DNA of 64,000 nt from Sulfitobacter noctilucae (GTDB lineage: Bacteria; Pseudomonadota; Alphaproteobacteria; Rhodobacterales; Rhodobacteraceae): positions 124,001 to 188,000 of the forward strand of contig NZ_JASC01000004.1 in the NCBI RefSeq assembly GCF_000622365.1, given 5' to 3'. A program made the position numbers and the translations under genes. Shown piece by piece: positions 8,757 to 17,712 of this stretch (position 1 is the first letter of the stretch; the number at the start of each line of letters is the position of its first letter). The notes below the pieces were generated by a model that was not told the DNA's origin, ran no database searches, and worked only from the letters and a program-made list of their open reading frames with translations.

Positions 8757-9752
8757 TCACTCCGCCATCCATTGAACTTTCAGACTGTCCTGCGGGGGCT
8801 TGGTCTCGAGCAGCTTTGAAATCTCGTTAAGCGGCAGTCTATGGGACACGGCGCGGTCAATGTCCGACCCCAGACCGGCGATGACGGCAAGGGATTTCGG
8901 GATATTGTGGTTCAGCGAATGGGACCCCGCGAGCGTCAGCTGCCGGCGGAAGACCTCGAAAGGTGAGACGTCAATTTTTGCGTCGGACGGGCAAACGCCG
9001 AAGTAGAGGCCTTTGCCGCCATTCGCCATATAGCTGGTCAGGCCGGAAGCAACGGCCGGAACGCCGGTAGCCTCGACGGCCAGATCGGCGCGGTGGTGCC
9101 AGTCTTGCAACTCGGCTGATCCGGCGGGGACGGCATCGAAACCAAAGCTGGCAGCGAGATCAAGGCGGCTTTGGGCAATATCGACGAAGGCGACTTTCGA
9201 GACGCCTTCGGCTTTCAGCGCCATACCCATGAGCAATCCCATCGGGCCTGCGCCAAAAATAAGAGCCTCTTTCATCCAGGGGGCGTGTACCGCATCAACA
9301 CCGTTCAGCACGCAGCCCATAGGTTCGGCCAAGGCGGCCTGAAGAAAGCTCATGTCGCCGATGGGATGAACGGCCGAGGCTTTGACGACGCTCAGCTCTG
9401 CAAAGCCGCCATTTGTGGTGACCCCATAGGCACCGAGGTTTTCGCACAGATGCGCCCAGCCTCGCGCACAGGCGCGGCAGGTGCCGCACTCCAGGTTCGG
9501 ATCAACGGCAACCCTGTCCCCCGTGGCAACGCCTGTCACATCGGCTCCGACTTCGACAACAACCCCTGCATATTCGTGGCCGGGGACAACCGGAAAGGCA
9601 CCTGTCCCGTAATTGTCTTTCAAGACCTCGTAGTCGGTGTGGCAAATGCCGCTTGCCTTGACCTGCACCACAACTTCACCCGCACCGGGTTTCGGATCCG
9701 GAAGATCGGTGAATTGAACGTCGTTCTTTCCTGCGAAAACAATAGCTTTCAT
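8757..9752 (-). CDS. Zinc-dependent alcohol dehydrogenase, polyol-dehydrogenase type
   Basis: A 331-residue medium-chain dehydrogenase. Catalytic zinc ligands Cys37 (ASGICHTD) and His58-Glu59 (PGHEYAG) are present. The structural zinc lobe has Cys88, Cys91, Cys94 and Cys102 (LECGTCRACARG and the following Cys). The NAD-binding fold has IFGAGPMGLLMGMAL. It resembles sorbitol, galactitol and threonine dehydrogenases. It is the last gene of the transporter operon, 6 bp after the mannitol-dehydrogenase-family gene, so it probably oxidises one hexitol or its product to a ketose. The exact polyol is not determined. Confidence 0.85.
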   Translation of the reverse strand: MKAIVFAGKNDVQFTDLPDPKPGAGEVVVQVKASGICHTDYEVLKDNYGTGAFPVVPGHEYAGVVVEVGADVTGVATGDRVAVDPNLECGTCRACARGWAHLCENLGAYGVTTNGGFAELSVVKASAVHPIGDMSFLQAALAEPMGCVLNGVDAVHAPWMKEALIFGAGPMGLLMGMALKAEGVSKVAFVDIAQSRLDLAASFGFDAVPAGSAELQDWHHRADLAVEATGVPAVASGLTSYMANGGKGLYFGVCPSDAKIDVSPFEVFRRQLTLAGSHSLNHNIPKSLAVIAGLGSDIDRAVSHRLPLNEISKLLETKPPQDSLKVQWMAE

Positions 9753-9758
9753 GGTCTC

Positions 9759-11240
9759 TTATCCCTGCACATAGGCGCGCAGCGCTGTCTCTAGCCCCTC
9801 GGACCAGATCAGCGTTAGCCAGTGGCAAAAGCGGTCCGCGAATGCTGCATTTTCGGCAAGATCGCCATAAAGGTCCCGTTGATCCAGCCAAACCTGCGGC
9901 TCGGATTTTGCGGCCTGTGCTGCAGTTGTCAGCTTTTCCCAGATCGGGTCATTGGGAGCGATTTTTGTGCCGTCCTCCCGCGTGCCTTCGCACATCCGCG
10001 CCCAAACCGCTTGTGACAGCGCCAGACCTTCGATCGGGTCAGCTTTGGCAAGTGCTTCCCGCAGCGTAGGAAGTATAAAACCGGTCTGGCGCGACGATCC
10101 GTCAAAGGCGACGCGGCGCACTGTGTCGATGATCTGCGCGTTCGAGAACCGGCGATCGACGAGATCGACGTAAGCCGCAGGCGTCATGCCGGGAACGGCG
10201 TCAACTTGCAGCGCAATCTCGGTCTTTGCAACCTTGCCCACGTAGTCGCCGATTACAGGATGGTTCATGCAATCAGAGATAACCTCGACCGACAGAACCT
10301 CGCCCGCGTTTGCGATCAACTGGTGGCTGCCGTTCAACAGCCTGATTTTCATCGCCTCAAAGGCATGCACGTCATCGGTAAAAGTGGCACCTGCCCTATC
10401 CCAATCGGGACGTCCGGCGCAGAAGTCATCCTCAATCACCCACTGGCGAAAATTCTCATGGGTAACGGGGGTCGTGTCTTCTATGCCAAAGCTCTTGACC
10501 AATTCCAGCTCTTTGGGTCCGGTGGCAGGTACGATGCAATCGACCATAGCATTGGGGAATGTGCAATTTGTGTCGATCCACTCGGCGAGGTCCGCATCGG
10601 AAAGGCGCGCCAACGAAACCAGCGTCTGGCGCAGGATTGCACCGTTGCCTTGCAGATTGTCACAGCTTTGACCCGTAAAGGGGCCAATGCCATCGGCGCG
10701 GCGCAGTTTCAGGGCCGCGACCATCGCGCCGAAGGCCGTGCGCGGGCTGTCCGGATGCGCGGCGTCATGCTGCATATCAGGGTGATCCGCATCAAACGCC
10801 TTGGTGACCGGATCAATGTAATAGCCCCCTTCGGTGACCGTCAGTGCGACGATGCGGATGGCGGGGTCGGCCATTTGGGCAATCAGCGCTGCGTTGTCTT
10901 CTTGTACAGGCACAAACCCGATCATCGCACCCACAATCTCTGCCGACCGGCCTTTCGGGTCCAGCTCGATCAGCGTGGTCAGATAATCCTGAGCCTGCAT
11001 CCGCTTGCGTTGCGCTTCGTCGCCGGCCCGCACCCCGGCACCGATGATGCCCCAATCCATCGCCAGCCCCTGCTGCATCAAGCGGTGCAGGTACCATGAT
11101 TGATGCGCACGGTGAAAGTTGCCCAAGCCGATGTGCACAATCCCGGGCGTAATGGCCGAGCGGTCATAGGTCGGGCCGCTGACCCCTGCGGGAAGGTCAC
11201 TCAGCGTAGCGTTTGAAAGTTTTAGCATCGAATCCTGCAT
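9759..11240 (-). CDS. mtlK: Mannitol dehydrogenase family protein (polyol 2-dehydrogenase)
   Basis: A 493-residue long-chain polyol dehydrogenase of the mannitol 2-dehydrogenase family. The N-terminal Rossmann part has PGIVHIGLGNFHRAHQSWYL with the conserved GxGxFHRAH NAD site. The catalytic region includes KIRLLNGSHQLIANAGEV, with the conserved Lys, Asn and His residues of the family. It oxidises a hexitol (mannitol, arabitol, altritol or similar) to a 2-ketose with NAD. In Rhodobacter sphaeroides, mtlK is linked to smoEFGK in the same way as here. The start may instead be the ATG at 11228 (MLKLSNATLSDLP), which has a nearby AGGA; the two candidates differ by four residues. Confidence 0.88.
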   Translation of the reverse strand: MQDSMLKLSNATLSDLPAGVSGPTYDRSAITPGIVHIGLGNFHRAHQSWYLHRLMQQGLAMDWGIIGAGVRAGDEAQRKRMQAQDYLTTLIELDPKGRSAEIVGAMIGFVPVQEDNAALIAQMADPAIRIVALTVTEGGYYIDPVTKAFDADHPDMQHDAAHPDSPRTAFGAMVAALKLRRADGIGPFTGQSCDNLQGNGAILRQTLVSLARLSDADLAEWIDTNCTFPNAMVDCIVPATGPKELELVKSFGIEDTTPVTHENFRQWVIEDDFCAGRPDWDRAGATFTDDVHAFEAMKIRLLNGSHQLIANAGEVLSVEVISDCMNHPVIGDYVGKVAKTEIALQVDAVPGMTPAAYVDLVDRRFSNAQIIDTVRRVAFDGSSRQTGFILPTLREALAKADPIEGLALSQAVWARMCEGTREDGTKIAPNDPIWEKLTTAAQAAKSEPQVWLDQRDLYGDLAENAAFADRFCHWLTLIWSEGLETALRAYVQG

Positions 11241-11293
11241 CAGATCACACGTCTCCAGCCGTCAACGCACGGCCATACTACATCGGTTGGGGT

Positions 11294-12298
11294 TTAGATC
11301 AGGCGCAGGCCGTCCGCGCCAAATTTGTGGATCAGCGCAGGGTTCGGTGTCAGGAAGACCGTGTCGCCGTGCTTGACCGCGATATCACCGACTGTCCGCA
11401 CTGTCATCGGATCGCACCCCGGTACACCGTGGATATGGATAAAGGTGTCCGAGCCCAGATGCTCTGACACGCCGACGGTGCCTTGCCACTGGCCTTCGGT
11501 TGTCGAGACGTCGATGTGCTCGGGGCGAATGCCGATGGTATGGGCATCATGTTTGGCGGCCTCGGACCCTTCGATGAGGTTCATCTTGGGGCTGCCGATA
11601 AAGCCGGCAACAAACTTGTTGCGCGGCGCGCGGTAGAGCTCCAGAGGGGTGCCGACCTGCTCGATCACACCGGCCTGCAGGACAACGATCTTGTCGGCCA
11701 TTGTCATGGCTTCGACCTGATCGTGGGTCACATAGATCATCGTTGTTTCAAGCTTCTTGTGAAGCTCGCCAATTTCCATCCGCATGCCGACGCGCAAGGC
11801 GGCATCAAGGTTGGACAGCGGCTCGTCAAAGAGAAACGCGGCGGGTTCACGCACAATGGCGCGACCGATGGCAACGCGCTGGCGCTGGCCGCCCGACAGT
11901 TGGCCAGGCTTGCGATCAAGGTAGTCCGTCAGGTTCAGCGCTTTCGCGGCGCTTTCGATCCGGCGGTTCTGTTCGTCTTCGGGCATCTTTGCCATTTTCA
12001 TGGGAAAGGCAATGTTCTTGCGCACCGACATATGCGGATAGAGCGCATAGGACTGGAACACCATCGCCAGACCACGCTTGGCGGGTGGCAGATCCGTGGC
12101 GTCGGCACCGTCAATCTCTATATTGCCGGCAGAGGTGTCCTCAAGGCCCGCGATCAGGCGCAAGAGAGTGGATTTACCACAGCCTGAAGGGCCGACGAAC
12201 ACGGTGAACTCTCCGTCCTCGATCGTCAGATCCAGCGGCGGAATGACTTCGACTTCGCCAAATTTCTTCTGAACCTGTTTCAGCTGAATGCGTCCCAT
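11294..12298 (-). CDS. smoK: Polyol ABC transporter ATP-binding protein (UgpC/MalK type)
   Basis: This 334-residue ATPase powers the polyol importer. Walker A is GPSGCGKST (residues 36-44), the ABC signature is [14 protein letters not shown] (about 134-147), and Walker [12 protein letters not shown] is followed by the H-loop VTHDQ. The C-terminal third is the TOBE/regulatory region of MalK-like subunits ([10 protein letters not shown] and GIRPEHIDV). It lies between the permease genes (11 bp gap) and the mannitol dehydrogenase gene (about 53 bp), in the order smoE-F-G-K-mtlK. The assignment to polyols rests on this synteny. Confidence 0.9.
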   Translation of the reverse strand: MGRIQLKQVQKKFGEVEVIPPLDLTIEDGEFTVFVGPSGCGKSTLLRLIAGLEDTSAGNIEIDGADATDLPPAKRGLAMVFQSYALYPHMSVRKNIAFPMKMAKMPEDEQNRRIESAAKALNLTDYLDRKPGQLSGGQRQRVAIGRAIVREPAAFLFDEPLSNLDAALRVGMRMEIGELHKKLETTMIYVTHDQVEAMTMADKIVVLQAGVIEQVGTPLELYRAPRNKFVAGFIGSPKMNLIEGSEAAKHDAHTIGIRPEHIDVSTTEGQWQGTVGVSEHLGSDTFIHIHGVPGCDPMTVRTVGDIAVKHGDTVFLTPNPALIHKFGADGLRLI

Positions 12299-12309
12299 GG
12301 TGTTTTTCC

Positions 12310-13143
12310 TTACTTAACGGCGCCGAAGGTCAGACCCCGGACAAGTTGTTTCTGGCTGAACCAGCCCATGATGAGAATCGGCGCGATGGCCATGATGGAG
12401 GCCGCGCTGAGTTTGGCGTAGAACAGACCTTCTGGGCTTGAATAGCTGGCGATGAAGGCGGTCAGCGGGGCCGCGTTTGCCGCCGTCAGGTTCAGCGTCC
12501 AGAAGGCTTCGTTCCAGGCCAGAATGATGCACAGCAAAACGGTCGATGCCATGCCGGGGATCGCCATCGGCGTCAGGACATAGATGACTTCCTCGCGCAG
12601 CGACGCACCGTCCATCCGCGCTGCCTCAAGGATCTCGCCGGGGATTTCCTTGAAGTAGGTGTAGAGCATCCAGATGATGATCGGCAGGTTGATCATCATC
12701 AGCACAAAGGTCAGGCCAATGCGGCTGTCCAGAATGCCCAGATCGCGGAAGATCAGGTAGATCGGGATCAACACGCCGACGGGCGGCAGCATCTTGGTCG
12801 ACAGCATCCACATGAGCACGTCCTTGGTGCGCTTTGCGGGCACGAAGGCCATCGCCCAAGCCGCCGGGATGGCGATCAGAAGGCCCACCAGAGTAGAGCC
12901 GACCGAGATGATGACCGAGTTCATGAAGTGCTTGAAGTAATCCGAGCGCGCCTGAACGGCGGCAAAGCTGTCCATGGTCCAATCCGAGGCGAACAGGACT
13001 TCCAAAGGTGCGCGAATGGCGTCTTCTTCGGTCTTGAACGACAAAACGAGGATCCAGAGGATCGGAAAGAACATCAGAAAGCCAAGCGTTCCGGATGTGA
13101 CCGTGTTCCAGACTTTGGTTTTGTTGGTGACTGCGCGTGCCAT
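12310..13143 (-). CDS. smoG: Polyol ABC transporter permease, second subunit
   Basis: This 277-residue inner-membrane protein has about six membrane helices, starting with [19 protein letters not shown] after a short cytoplasmic end. The MalG-type EAA loop is [20 protein letters not shown] (about 175-194), where coupling to the ATPase occurs; the following LTPMAIPGM fits the family. It pairs with the upstream permease to form the channel. The gene is 13 bp from the partner permease and 11 bp from the ATPase gene. Confidence 0.9.
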   Translation of the reverse strand: MARAVTNKTKVWNTVTSGTLGFLMFFPILWILVLSFKTEEDAIRAPLEVLFASDWTMDSFAAVQARSDYFKHFMNSVIISVGSTLVGLLIAIPAAWAMAFVPAKRTKDVLMWMLSTKMLPPVGVLIPIYLIFRDLGILDSRIGLTFVLMMINLPIIIWMLYTYFKEIPGEILEAARMDGASLREEVIYVLTPMAIPGMASTVLLCIILAWNEAFWTLNLTAANAAPLTAFIASYSSPEGLFYAKLSAASIMAIAPILIMGWFSQKQLVRGLTFGAVK

Positions 13144-13156
13144 GTCTGTGCCCTCC

Positions 13157-14029
13157 CTATGCGTCTAGGTTCTTGCCAATCATCCGCATCAGGAAGAATG
13201 CGACGATATTGGCGAGGATGATTGCAACGACACCACCGGCGCTGCCGATGCCGACATCAAATTGCAGCAGCGATGAGACGTAGATCAGGTAAGTGAGGTT
13301 GGTGGTTGCCACACCCGGACCGCCGTTGGTGGTCACGAGGATTTCGGCAAAGATCGACAACAGGAAGATGGTCTGGATCAGAATCACCACCGTGATCGCC
13401 CGCCCCAGATGCGGCAGCATCATGTACCAGAACCGATTGAGCCAGTTTGCCCCGTCCATCTCGGCGGCTTCCAGCTGTTCCTGATCCAGCGATTGCAGGG
13501 CGGTCAGCAAGATCAGTGTCGCAAACGGAAGCCACATCCAGGACACGATGAAAATGATCGACGCCATGGGGTATTGCCCGAAGAAATCAATCGGTTGAAA
13601 TCCGAGGCCCGAGGCGATTTTGCCGAAGATACCGTTCACCGGGTTCATGAACATGTTCTTCCAGACAAGGCCTGATACCGTGGGCATGACGAAAAACGGG
13701 GCGATGACCATGATGCGGATGATACCCTGTCCGAACATCGGACGGTCCAGCAAAAGCGCAAAGCAGATACCGCCTAGCGTCGTGATTGTCAGCACACCAC
13801 CGACAAGAACCAATGTGTTCCACATCGCAGCGCTAAAACTGGGGTCGGTAAAGAACCAATAGTAGTTTTCCCAGCCAACAAACGGATTGTCGCCCGGCTG
13901 GAGCAAATTGTACCGCAGGAAAGAGAAGTAGAGCGTCATTGCGAGGGGGATAATCATCCACCCCAGCAACAGGATCACCGCAGGGGCAATCATCAAACGC
14001 GCAGAGGATCTGGAAGCTTTGGTCGCCAT
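13157..14029 (-). CDS. smoF: Polyol ABC transporter permease, first subunit
   Basis: A 290-residue MalF-type permease with about six helices; the first is LMIAPAVILLLGWMIIPLAM. The EAA loop reads EQLEAAEMDGANWLNRFWYM (about 204-223) followed by MLPHLGRAITVV. It forms the translocation path with the next gene product for the ligand delivered by the binding protein. The 139 bp before it, after the binding-protein gene, contain a strong hairpin that probably lowers its expression relative to the binding protein. Confidence 0.9.
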   Translation of the reverse strand: MATKASRSSARLMIAPAVILLLGWMIIPLAMTLYFSFLRYNLLQPGDNPFVGWENYYWFFTDPSFSAAMWNTLVLVGGVLTITTLGGICFALLLDRPMFGQGIIRIMVIAPFFVMPTVSGLVWKNMFMNPVNGIFGKIASGLGFQPIDFFGQYPMASIIFIVSWMWLPFATLILLTALQSLDQEQLEAAEMDGANWLNRFWYMMLPHLGRAITVVILIQTIFLLSIFAEILVTTNGGPGVATTNLTYLIYVSSLLQFDVGIGSAGGVVAIILANIVAFFLMRMIGKNLDA

Positions 14030-14126
14030 GTGGTTCGCCCTCCCAAACGAAAATTCGACAGCATTTTAGGAAAGACCCTAAACCGGGCCCTTGCTGAAAC
14101 GCTAGTTATAGTTGAAAAAACCTTGA

Positions 14127-14156
14127 GGCGGACCGGATCGCTTGTTCCGGTCCGCC
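14127..14156 (-). terminator. Hairpin between binding-protein gene and permease genes
   Basis: An 11-bp perfect inverted repeat GGCGGACCGGA (14127-14137) and TCCGGTCCGCC (14146-14156), with an 8-base loop. On the minus-strand transcript a U-run follows six bases after the stem (A-run at 14115-14120 on the plus strand). It lies right after the binding-protein stop at 14169. It is best read as a partial terminator or mRNA 3'-end stabiliser giving more binding protein than permease. Confidence 0.75.
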
Positions 14157-14168
14157 CAAGAAAGAAGG

Positions 14169-15497
14169 TTACTTGATGTAACCGGCCTTGGTCATTTCGC
14201 GCACTGCGAACTTCTGGCTGTTCGCCAGCGCTTCTTCGACGGTGGACTGACCGGCGAGTGCGGCAGCAACCTGCTGACCCACATAGTTACCAATGCCCTG
14301 GAACTCAGGGATCGCGACAAACTGGACGCCTGTGTAAGGGACCGGGTCGCGTGTCGGGTCTGCGGGATTAACCGACAGGATCGCTTCGACAATTGTCTCT
14401 GCGAAAGGTGCCGCTTCAAGGCGACGCGCGTCTTCTTCGACGGATTTGCGGGTACCGGAGGGGACCGCGACCCAGCCTTTGGCTTCGCCAACCGCTTCAA
14501 AGTACTCTTTGGAGGTTGCCCACTTCAGGAACTCTTTGGCAGTGTCTGTTTTCTGCGAACTTGCAGGGATCGCCAGCGCCCAGGACCAGAACCAACCTGT
14601 ACCCTTGTCGGTCACCTGCTGAGGTGCCTGGAAGAAGTCGGTTGTATCCGCAACGGAGGAAGTTTCCGGGTTGCGCACGTCGCCAGCGGCTGATGTCGCA
14701 TCAACCCATGTGGCGCATTTGCCGTCTTTGAACAAAGCACGGTTTTCGTTGTGCCCATTTGCAGATGCACCGGGAGGGCCCGAGTTGGTCATCAGGTCGA
14801 CGTAGTATGTGACGGCTGCGTTCCACTCTGGTGAATCCAGCTGTGGGTTCCAGTCCATGTCGAACCAGTCCGCGCCGAATGCGTTGGCGACTGTGCCAAC
14901 GAAGGCCATGTTCTCACCCCAGCCGGCCTTGCCGCGCTGGCATGTACCGTAGATGCCGTTCTCTGGATCGTGCAGCTTGGCTGCCATCTCAGCGAACTCT
15001 TCGTAGGTTGGCTGCGATGTTGGCGCTTCAATGCCAGCCGCCTCAAACAGGTCGGTGCGGTAGAATGTGAAGGATGTCTCGGAATACAGCGGCAGCGCGT
15101 AGAGGTTGCCGTCTGCGGACAGACCGTTGCGGACCAGCGGGAAGACGTCTTCCAGATCGTAATCTGCATCTTCAGCAAAATCGTTCAGCGGTGTCAGCCA
15201 ACCCTTGGCACCCCAGATCGGTGTCTCGTAAGCACCGATGAACATGATGTCGAAAGAGCCGCCACCTGTTGCGATGTCTGTTGTTGTGCGCTGGCGCAGC
15301 ACGTTCTCTTCCAGAACAACCCAGTTGATCGTGTTGCCTGTTGCTTCTTCCCATGCAGGCGCAAGCTCTTGCATGGTGATCATGTCAGCGTTGTTCACTG
15401 TCGCAATCGTAATTTCTTCTGCCATGGCGTTGGCTGCAATCCCCGCAGACAGACCAAAGCCGACCGCAGTGGTCAGTAGTGCTTTCTTAATAGACAT
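14169..15497 (-). CDS. smoE: Polyol ABC transporter substrate-binding protein
   Basis: A 442-residue periplasmic binding protein of extracellular solute-binding family 1. A Sec signal peptide has its cleavage site after NAMA (MSIKKALLTTAVGFGLSAG, then IAANAMA|EE). The body has typical cluster features such as GSFDIMFIGAYETPIWGAKG and the C-terminal AALAGQSTVEEALANSQKFA. It would capture a hexitol such as sorbitol, mannitol, galactitol or altritol in the periplasm. The gene is first in the transporter operon, directly downstream of the LacI repressor gene, with its own promoter and operator between 15511 and 15552. Confidence 0.9.
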   Translation of the reverse strand: MSIKKALLTTAVGFGLSAGIAANAMAEEITIATVNNADMITMQELAPAWEEATGNTINWVVLEENVLRQRTTTDIATGGGSFDIMFIGAYETPIWGAKGWLTPLNDFAEDADYDLEDVFPLVRNGLSADGNLYALPLYSETSFTFYRTDLFEAAGIEAPTSQPTYEEFAEMAAKLHDPENGIYGTCQRGKAGWGENMAFVGTVANAFGADWFDMDWNPQLDSPEWNAAVTYYVDLMTNSGPPGASANGHNENRALFKDGKCATWVDATSAAGDVRNPETSSVADTTDFFQAPQQVTDKGTGWFWSWALAIPASSQKTDTAKEFLKWATSKEYFEAVGEAKGWVAVPSGTRKSVEEDARRLEAAPFAETIVEAILSVNPADPTRDPVPYTGVQFVAIPEFQGIGNYVGQQVAAALAGQSTVEEALANSQKFAVREMTKAGYIK

Positions 15498-15510
15498 TGT
15501 CGTCCTCCCT

Positions 15511-15524
15511 TTTACATGCGTAAA
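15511..15524. promoter_or_regulatory. LacI-type operator at the smoE promoter
   Basis: TTTACATGCGTAAA is an inverted repeat with arms TTTAC and GTAAA. It overlaps the last bases of a -10-like hexamer (see the promoter entry) and lies 13 bp from the binding-protein ATG, so bound repressor would block transcription. A related half-site, TTTACAAGCG, occurs in the kinase promoter at 16733. The nearby LacI regulator is the obvious candidate ligand-responsive repressor. Assignment is by pattern, not by experiment. Confidence 0.6.
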
Positions 15525-15552
15525 CGTACAGGTCGCCTTAAGCGTGAGTCAA
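15523..15552 (-). promoter_or_regulatory. Putative sigma-70 promoter of the smoE operon
   Basis: On the minus strand, TTGACT (15552-15547) is a good -35 and TACGTT (15528-15523) is a moderate -10 at 18-bp spacing. The transcript would start just before the operator and the AGGGAGGA ribosome site ahead of the binding-protein gene. The weak -10 fits a regulated promoter. Confidence 0.5.
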
Positions 15553-15599
15553 GAAATATTTAACGGGTGAATATTGCTGCAATGCGGCGTGGCGCAGGC

Positions 15600-16637
15600 T
15601 CAGGCAGACTCGCGCAATTTCAAAGCGCCGTCGAACAATGTGAGCTCCGGCGTTTCGCTATCCGTTTCGCCATGAATAATTTGCAAAATACGGGAAACCG
15701 CTTTTCTTCCAATCGCATCGGTGTCCTGCGCAACGGTTGTCAAAGCCGGATTCATATAAGGGCACAGCGGATAATCATCATGTCCCGCGATACGCAGCCC
15801 GCCCTGCTCTGCCCTGCCGGGCTTAAGCCCATGCCGCGATGCAGCGTGCAGAGCGCCGATGGCCACACGGTCATTTGCGCAGAGAATCGAGCTTTCCATC
15901 AGCCGCCCGCGCCCGAACTCCGCGTCGAGCACCGCTTCCCCATGCTCCTCGAAATGCCAGTTTTCGCTGAGCAATTGGGTGCCGATTACCCGTGGCTCAA
16001 AGCCCAAACGCTGCATTGTTGTGATATAGGCCGTTTCACGCTCCAACGCGTTAAAGTTGACCCGCGGCATGGCCAGAAAGACCGGAGGATCGCCAACACG
16101 ACACAGGTATTCCGTAATTAAACCAGTGCTTTGCCGGTGGTTTGTACCGACGAAATCAACGTCCGGCATCGTCTTGGGGCGCGAATCCATCAGGACAAAA
16201 GGCAATCGCGACTTCAACCTCAGATGGACGGCCTGATCGCTGTGATCCCCTAGCGGCGCGACCAATGCACCATCCACATTCATCGACATAAAGGTCTCGG
16301 CCGCCCGTGCCTCGATCGCCGGATCGGAGTGAGAGCACTGGGTGATAACGGTCAGCCCCGCTTCCATCGCGGCGACCTCGATGCCTTGCAGCAGCTTGGT
16401 GAAAAACAGGTCATTCAGATAGGGAATGATGACGCCAATGATGCCTCTGGTTTTGCGATTCAACCGCGTGGCAAAGAAGTTTGGTACATATTCAACTTGC
16501 GCCAATCCCTGCTCGATCCGCGCAACCGTACTGGCCTTGACCGATTTAGAGTCCTGAAAATACCGCGACAGCGTCGGGCGGGAAACGCCGATCGCCACCG
16601 AAAGCTCTTCCATCGTTTTAATCAAAGGCTTTGTCAT
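15600..16637 (-). CDS. LacI-family transcriptional regulator of the hexitol cluster
   Basis: This 345-residue repressor has an N-terminal LacI helix-turn-helix. TMEELSVAIGVSRPTLSRYF is the DNA-binding unit and the hinge region includes YVPNFFATRLNRKTRG. The C-terminal periplasmic-binding-protein-like sugar domain (about 65-345) includes GIIGVIIPYLNDLFFTKLLQ. It is placed between the transporter operon (same strand, downstream) and the divergent kinase/KbaZ operon, so it can act on both promoters. The inducer is likely a polyol, ketose or phosphorylated intermediate. Autoregulation is possible. Confidence 0.9.
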   Translation of the reverse strand: MTKPLIKTMEELSVAIGVSRPTLSRYFQDSKSVKASTVARIEQGLAQVEYVPNFFATRLNRKTRGIIGVIIPYLNDLFFTKLLQGIEVAAMEAGLTVITQCSHSDPAIEARAAETFMSMNVDGALVAPLGDHSDQAVHLRLKSRLPFVLMDSRPKTMPDVDFVGTNHRQSTGLITEYLCRVGDPPVFLAMPRVNFNALERETAYITTMQRLGFEPRVIGTQLLSENWHFEEHGEAVLDAEFGRGRLMESSILCANDRVAIGALHAASRHGLKPGRAEQGGLRIAGHDDYPLCPYMNPALTTVAQDTDAIGRKAVSRILQIIHGETDSETPELTLFDGALKLRESA

Positions 16638-16700
16638 CGCGCCGATCTCCTATTGTTCTGCCAGCACTATAGCAACGCGATTCCAAAGTGCGAACTTTTT

Positions 16701-16746
16701 TTGACACGCGATAAATTTATGGCTACATCTTTTTTACAAGCGATAT
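16701..16746 (+). promoter_or_regulatory. Promoter of the kinase/KbaZ operon with LacI-like half site
   Basis: TTGACA (16701-16706), 17 bp, and TACATC (16724-16729) form a near-consensus promoter. TTTACAAGCGATAT begins at 16733, just downstream of the -10, and shares TTTACA.GCG with the operator of the smoE promoter at 15511. The site sits in the 118 bp between the LacI gene and the kinase gene, so both operons appear to answer to one repressor. Confidence 0.6.
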
Positions 16747-16755
16747 GGGGGAACA

Positions 16756-17712
16756 ATGTCGAACACCGTCAAGATTGTGACTATTGGCGAGATTCTCGTC
16801 GAATTTGTCTCTCATTCCACCGATTGCGGGCTGTCGCGAATCGGTAACTATTCTGGTCCATACCCCAGCGGTGCGCCCGCGATTTTCCTGAATCAGGCTG
16901 CGCGTATGGGGGCTGTCACAGAAATGATCGGCGGCGTCGGCAATGATGGCTTCGGGCGCTGCGTGCTGGACCGGCTCAAGGCTGACGGGGTCGGAACAGC
17001 CGGTGTGACCATGCACAAGGACTGTACGACCGGCGTTGCTTTTGTCTCCTATTACGCCGACGGCAATCGCGACTTTATCTTCCACATGGAAAACACCGCG
17101 TCCGATCACTTTACAGTGCCGGACGGCCTCTTCGATCCGGCGCAAACCATTCTACACGTCTCTGCGGCCTCTCTCGGCAATACCCTCATGCGTACACATA
17201 TCATGGAAACCATGCGCCGCGTCGACGCCGCCGGGGGGAAGATCAGCTGCGATCCCAACGCGCGTCCCGAACTGATGCAGGACGATGCCGTGCGGGTGGC
17301 CCTGATCGAGGTGATGGACCGCAGCACCTACCTGATGCCCAGCACCAGCGACCTGGCGTTCCTGTTTCCCGACCTCAACGAAGAAGCGGCGATCGAGCAG
17401 CTACTGAATGCCAAGGCGGAGGTCATCGTCATCAAACGTGGCGGGGACGGAGCAACCGTGGTGGGCGAAGGTGCACGCTTTGAATTTGACGGGCACGCCG
17501 TGGAAGAGGTCGACCCCACAGGTGCGGGCGATTGTTTCGGCGGCACATTCATTTCGCTGCTGGCCCAAGGTGTGTCCTTGGAGGAGGCGGGCGCACAGGC
17601 GAATGCTGCCGGTGCCCTTGCCGTAACACAACGCGGCCCCATGGAGGGCAATTCCAGCCCCTCCCGGATCGCCGCATTTCTTGAACTTCAAAAAAGTGAG
17701 CATGTCGCATGA
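16756..17712 (+). CDS. PfkB-family sugar kinase, tagatose/fructose kinase type
   Basis: This 318-residue kinase belongs to the ribokinase/PfkB family. The N-terminal substrate side begins KIVTIGEILVEF, with the conserved GG in MIGGVGNDGFG (about 58-68). The C-terminal PfkB signature DPTGAGDCFGGTF (about 253-265) has the anion hole and the catalytic Asp259. It should phosphorylate the ketose formed by the two polyol dehydrogenases, most plausibly tagatose or fructose at C6. Its stop overlaps the ATG of the KbaZ-like gene by 4 bp, so the two products probably work in sequence. Confidence 0.85.
   Translation: MSNTVKIVTIGEILVEFVSHSTDCGLSRIGNYSGPYPSGAPAIFLNQAARMGAVTEMIGGVGNDGFGRCVLDRLKADGVGTAGVTMHKDCTTGVAFVSYYADGNRDFIFHMENTASDHFTVPDGLFDPAQTILHVSAASLGNTLMRTHIMETMRRVDAAGGKISCDPNARPELMQDDAVRVALIEVMDRSTYLMPSTSDLAFLFPDLNEEAAIEQLLNAKAEVIVIKRGGDGATVVGEGARFEFDGHAVEEVDPTGAGDCFGGTFISLLAQGVSLEEAGAQANAAGALAVTQRGPMEGNSSPSRIAAFLELQKSEHVA

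Noticed and set aside
8516..8830. Plus-strand frame between lepA and the dehydrogenase gene
   Set aside because: Half is intergenic and half is antisense to the zinc dehydrogenase gene, with no recognisable feature.
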